Positions 6,489-8,618 of a stretch of 8,618 nucleotides of DNA are shown here, piece by piece (position 1 is the first letter of the stretch; each line of letters starts with the position of its first letter). The stretch covers positions 1 to 8,618 of the forward strand of contig JBLIEI010000096.1 of assembly GCA_047633055.1 (NCBI GenBank), read 5' to 3'. Made by a program: the position numbers and the translations under genes. The notes below the pieces were generated by a model. The model worked only from the letters and a program-made list of their open reading frames with translations. It did no database searches and was not told the origin of the DNA. This DNA is from CALJFL01 sp047633055. GTDB lineage: Bacteria; Pseudomonadota; Gammaproteobacteria; Pseudomonadales; Halieaceae.

Positions 6489-6980
6489 GGTGCCTTTGAC
6501 TGGGCCAACGATACGGCTCGTTACCCAACCGCCGTAGAATTGACCCGGCTGTGGTTTCACCCGTTCGCCATCTACAAAGCACACAATGCGGCCGGGGTAA
6601 AAGGAGATACAACCGTCGATCTGGGAGAAGTGCTCGCTCGGGTTTTCGTAACTCCAGGCCACCACCGACGAAGTCGGGTCTGAAGCCAGAGCCCAATAAG
6701 TGGCCTCTCCTTTCCACTCACAGAAGCTGCGATCCGCAGTTGATACAAGTTGTGTCCAATCGATGTCGGCACCGGATAGGTAGTAGGTGGGCGGGCTGGC
6801 AGTTTCTAAAACGCGCCAACACGACTGGGTGCTGACGAGGGTGTTCTCGCCAGACTTTACTTCTACCGATGCGTCACAGTGAACGAGGACAGGAGGTCTG
6901 GGATAATCCCACACAGATTCCTGCCCTGGACCGGGTTCTTCTGCAAATGTGGGGCGCTCTTTGCCGGTGTAGTTCCACAC
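6468..6980 (-). CDS. DUF427 domain protein
   Basis: A 170-residue protein beginning with GTG. Seen: ESVWDYPRPP (21-30), which typically leads into the domain, then the DUF427 core: SCWRVLETASPPTYYLSGADI (53-73), FCEWKGEATYWAL (86-98), VVAWSYENPSE (106-116) and ISFYPGRIVCFVDGE (125-139). It ends with FYGGWVTSRIVGPVKG, a common tail of this family. DUF427 is a small beta-rich domain of unknown biochemical function, found mainly in bacteria and fungi; no catalytic residues can be named. There is no signal peptide or membrane segment, so it is probably cytoplasmic. The GTG at 6978-6980 is chosen for its strong ribosome binding site. The gene is divergent from efpL across 265 bp and precedes nei, from which it is separated by a terminator-like hairpin. 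Confidence 0.93.
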   Translation of the reverse strand: MWNYTGKERPTFAEEPGPGQESVWDYPRPPVLVHCDASVEVKSGENTLVSTQSCWRVLETASPPTYYLSGADIDWTQLVSTADRSFCEWKGEATYWALASDPTSSVVAWSYENPSEHFSQIDGCISFYPGRIVCFVDGERVKPQPGQFYGGWVTSRIVGPVKGTSGTNHW

Positions 6981-6992
6981 AATAAAATCCTC
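6978..6992 (-). promoter_or_regulatory. Ribosome binding site deciding the GTG start of the DUF427 gene
   Basis: On the minus strand GAGGA (6992-6988) lies 7 bases before GTG (6980-6978), close to ideal. No ATG in frame is better placed. I do not see a convincing promoter for this gene in the spacer. Confidence 0.75.
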
Positions 6993-7082
6993 GCAGTGAA
7001 TTTAAAAAAGATACGTCCATTGCAACCTGCAGGATCACTTTTCCGTTGTCACTGTTGCTTGCTGCTGTAGGCATGTTGTTTT

Positions 7083-7112
7083 TTGACTTTTTATTATGAC
7101 AATAAATAAGAT
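7083..7112 (+). promoter_or_regulatory. efpL: Candidate distal promoter for efpL
   Basis: TTGACT (7083-7088) and TAAGAT (7107-7112) are 18 bp apart. Between them TTTATT (7090-7095) and AATAAA (7101-7106) form a 6-bp inverted repeat around ATGAC, which could be a regulator site or simply AT-rich promoter DNA. The leader would be about 125 bases. Confidence 0.35.
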
Positions 7113-7139
7113 AGCATGCAGCTCTGATGGTAGATGCCC

Positions 7140-7168
7140 TTCAAACACCGGGTACTATTTCTTACAAT
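7140..7168 (+). promoter_or_regulatory. efpL: Candidate proximal promoter for efpL
   Basis: TTCAAA (7140-7145) and TACAAT (7163-7168, 5 of 6) are exactly 17 bp apart, a plausible sigma-70 promoter. Transcription would start near 7175, giving a leader of about 70 bases that contains the CTGAGCG repeats. Confidence 0.5.
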
Positions 7169-7184
7169 ACTCAAAGGTGCCAGA

Positions 7185-7204
7185 CTGAGCGTTAGCTGAG
7201 CGCT
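7185..7204 (+). repeat. CTGAGCG direct repeat in the efpL leader
   Basis: CTGAGCG occurs at 7185-7191 and 7196-7202, a period of 11 bases. The same stretch can fold as RNA: AGCGTT (7188-7193) with AGCGCT (7199-7204), 6 bp including one G-T pair, around a 5-base loop. This is about 40 bases before the efpL start codon. Confidence 0.4.
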
Positions 7205-7245
7205 TTTGAAAGCTCGATCTACGTATTATTTCAGGGTTATAAAAA

Positions 7246-7821
7246 ATGCCAAAGGCAAGTGAAATTAAAAAAAATACCGCTATCGAATATAACGGTAACA
7301 CCTACATAGTGAGGGACATTGAACGCTCTGTTCCGCAAGGCCGTGCTGGCGGCAGCATATACCGCATGCGCATGTACGATGTGATCACCAACAACAAAAT
7401 TGACGAGACCTTCAAGGACTCAGATATGTTAAACCTTGGTGATCTCATTCGCAGGCCAGTTATGTTTTCCTATGTCGATGGGGATGAACATATTTTTATG
7501 GATATAGAAAATTACACGCCATATAACTTGAATAAAGAATCCATCGAGGACCAAATCCTTTTCTTCAATGACTCAACAGAGGGAATGCAGGTCGTCATTG
7601 TTAAAGATGCACCTGTTGCGCTAGATTTGCCGAACAGTGTAGAGCTAAAGGTGATGGAAACTGATCCATCTGTCAAAGGCGCTTCTGCGACGTCGAGGAC
7701 CAAGCCGGCATTGTTATCTACCGGTCTGACCGTGCAAGTCCCTGAGTACATTGCTACGGGCGAGACGATTAAGGTGAGTATAGAGGATCGTAAGTTTATC
7801 AGTAGAGCAGACTCTAAATAG
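7246..7821 (+). CDS. efpL: Elongation factor P-like protein (EfpL/YeiP)
   Basis: A ribosome-binding paralogue of EF-P that helps peptide-bond formation at proline-rich stalling sequences. The 191-residue product is the same size as E. coli YeiP (190). Seen: an N-terminal KOW-like domain (about 1-64) with the loop SVPQGRAGGSIYRMR, in which Arg33 stands where canonical EF-P has its modified Lys34 and where E. coli YeiP also has Arg33. A middle OB domain follows, with FSYVDGDEHIFMD (74-86) and YTPYNL, then a C-terminal OB domain with GASATSRTKPALLSTG (145-160) and VQVPEYIATGE. Lys57, which aligns with an acylation site I recall being reported for the E. coli protein, is kept. There is no Lys at the loop tip, so beta-lysylation by EpmA is not expected. 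The start is ATG at 7246 with AGGG at 7233-7236 (spacer 9). Single-gene unit with its own terminator. Confidence 0.95.
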   Translation: MPKASEIKKNTAIEYNGNTYIVRDIERSVPQGRAGGSIYRMRMYDVITNNKIDETFKDSDMLNLGDLIRRPVMFSYVDGDEHIFMDIENYTPYNLNKESIEDQILFFNDSTEGMQVVIVKDAPVALDLPNSVELKVMETDPSVKGASATSRTKPALLSTGLTVQVPEYIATGETIKVSIEDRKFISRADSK

Positions 7822-7837
7822 AGTCCGCTCTACTTTT
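7801..7837 (+). terminator. Intrinsic terminator of efpL
   Basis: AGTAGAGC (7801-7808) pairs with GCTCTACT (7827-7834) and GACTCT (7810-7815) with AGAGTC (7820-7825): 14 bp with one A-C mismatch and an AAAT loop, followed by TTTT (7834-7837). The TAG stop of efpL (7819-7821) is in the loop and 3' arm, so the last six codons form the 5' arm. No T run is present on the other strand, so it serves efpL only. Confidence 0.85.
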
Positions 7838-7862
7838 CAACACTCATTCATGCTATCTCGAG

Positions 7863-8618
7863 TTATAGGTGCAGCGCATCACGCGGAGCCTCTGCAGCCC
7901 AGTCCACTAATAATTGCCGCGTGTCTTGCTGCCAAGGGTGAAAGTCCTGTGCATAAAATTCTTTGTAAGGCGCCCAACCGCCCCTGAAGGCACCGTGCTC
8001 GCCAAACAAACCCGCTAGGCCCCTACGCCAGAGTGAAAAGTTAAACAGCTGCTTATCTTTGCGCAGAATATAAAACATGGCTCGCATCAATTCGAAACCG
8101 ATGAAGAAGGATGCGCGCTTCATTACTGCCACACGTAACGCTTCGCTGCCACCCACTGCTCGATAAACATCAAAGGCCACGGATTTGTGTTCCATTTCTT
8201 CAGCCGAGTGCCAGCGCCACAGATCACGCATTGCCGGATCCGCATTGTTCATCACTGACTCGGGACGCAACAGCAATTCTGCCAGGACTGCGGTGAAATG
8301 CTCAATGGCAACGGTGATCGCAAGGTTTTGTAGGGGCGAGAGGTTTTTCTGCGCCCAGACAAGGCGACGGGTCAGTTTCCCTTCCAGTTTTTCCAGGTCG
8401 TAACCGCGTGCATCACACAAAGCTTCGTTGTAGCGCTGATGCTCGCGTCGGTGAAAACCCTCCTGCCCGCAGAAACCTTTAATGTGATCCCTCAACACAG
8501 GGTCAGTCACGTCGCCTGCGAAATGCCGCACACTGTCGATGAAGAATTTCTCTCCAGCGGGAAAGGTGATGGACATGCCGTTGAAAACGGCCGTCAAGAA
8601 CGCGTTCTGGTCTAACCA
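7863..8618 (-). CDS. Predicted metal-dependent hydrolase (PF10118 family), N-terminus beyond window edge
   Basis: The frame is open to the right edge, so the start is not seen; a TTG at 8597 is inside the frame but the residues before it (WLDQNAF) fit the family N-terminus, so the true start lies further upstream. About 251 residues are visible; family members are usually about 270-290. Seen: FNGMSITFPAGEKFF near the edge (8541-8588), QEGFHRREHQRYN (8428-8466), AIEHFTA (about 8292-8312) and WHSAEEMEHKSVAFDVY (8167-8217). The repeated Glu and His residues in these helices look like ligands of a two-metal site in a helical, ferritin-like bundle. The family is annotated as predicted metal-dependent hydrolase; the reaction has not been settled to my knowledge. 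It converges on efpL with 41 bp between stops. No terminator of its own is seen. Confidence 0.88.
   Translation of the reverse strand, partial: WLDQNAFLTAVFNGMSITFPAGEKFFIDSVRHFAGDVTDPVLRDHIKGFCGQEGFHRREHQRYNEALCDARGYDLEKLEGKLTRRLVWAQKNLSPLQNLAITVAIEHFTAVLAELLLRPESVMNNADPAMRDLWRWHSAEEMEHKSVAFDVYRAVGGSEALRVAVMKRASFFIGFELMRAMFYILRKDKQLFNFSLWRRGLAGLFGEHGAFRGGWAPYKEFYAQDFHPWQQDTRQLLVDWAAEAPRDALHL

Noticed and set aside
6993..7120. Minus-strand promoter for the DUF427 gene (CATAAT at 7093-7098)
   Set aside because: The hexamer 17 bp upstream matches the -35 consensus at only two positions, and the leader would exceed 100 bases.

Overview
The window reads as ordinary chromosomal DNA of a gammaproteobacterium. 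The gene set (AcnA-type aconitase, an E. coli-like endonuclease VIII, and an EfpL/YeiP-type EF-P paralogue) points there. The moderate GC content and the DUF427 and PF10118 neighbours are typical of marine members, perhaps near the Halieaceae/OM60 group; that last step is inference. I see no transposase, integrase, tRNA, rRNA, CRISPR array or defence gene. No stretch above 300 bases lacks a gene.

Left part (1-2640): two genes lie on the minus strand. A small exported NTF2-like protein (start 1598) is followed 54 bp later by a flavin amine oxidase (start 1088) that runs off the left edge. A 244-bp divergent spacer separates them from a plus-strand short-chain dehydrogenase (1843-2640). This spacer holds a striking set of three nested inverted repeats (1694-1757) and a perfect TATAAT box.

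Middle (2641-6355): acnA, a complete 891-residue [4Fe-4S] aconitase, starts with TTG after a 172-bp spacer carrying a promoter-like stretch. It converges on nei (endonuclease VIII, minus strand), with only 42 bp between the stops and no clear terminator.

Right part (6356-8618): a DUF427 gene lies upstream of nei on the minus strand, separated by a 112-bp spacer with a terminator-like hairpin. A 265-bp divergent spacer then leads to efpL on the plus strand, which has two promoter candidates, a repeat-bearing leader and a strong intrinsic terminator overlapping its stop codon. A PF10118-type predicted metal-dependent hydrolase on the minus strand runs off the right edge.

The genes do not form one pathway: central carbon metabolism (acnA), base-excision repair (nei), translation of proline-rich stretches (efpL), and several oxidoreductases or uncharacterised enzymes. 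The only likely shared transcript is NTF2-like plus amine oxidase. I find no convincing new multi-gene system. The points most worth a second look are the nested repeats near 1.7 kb, a palindrome over the amine-oxidase ribosome binding site, and the EfpL loop and leader.
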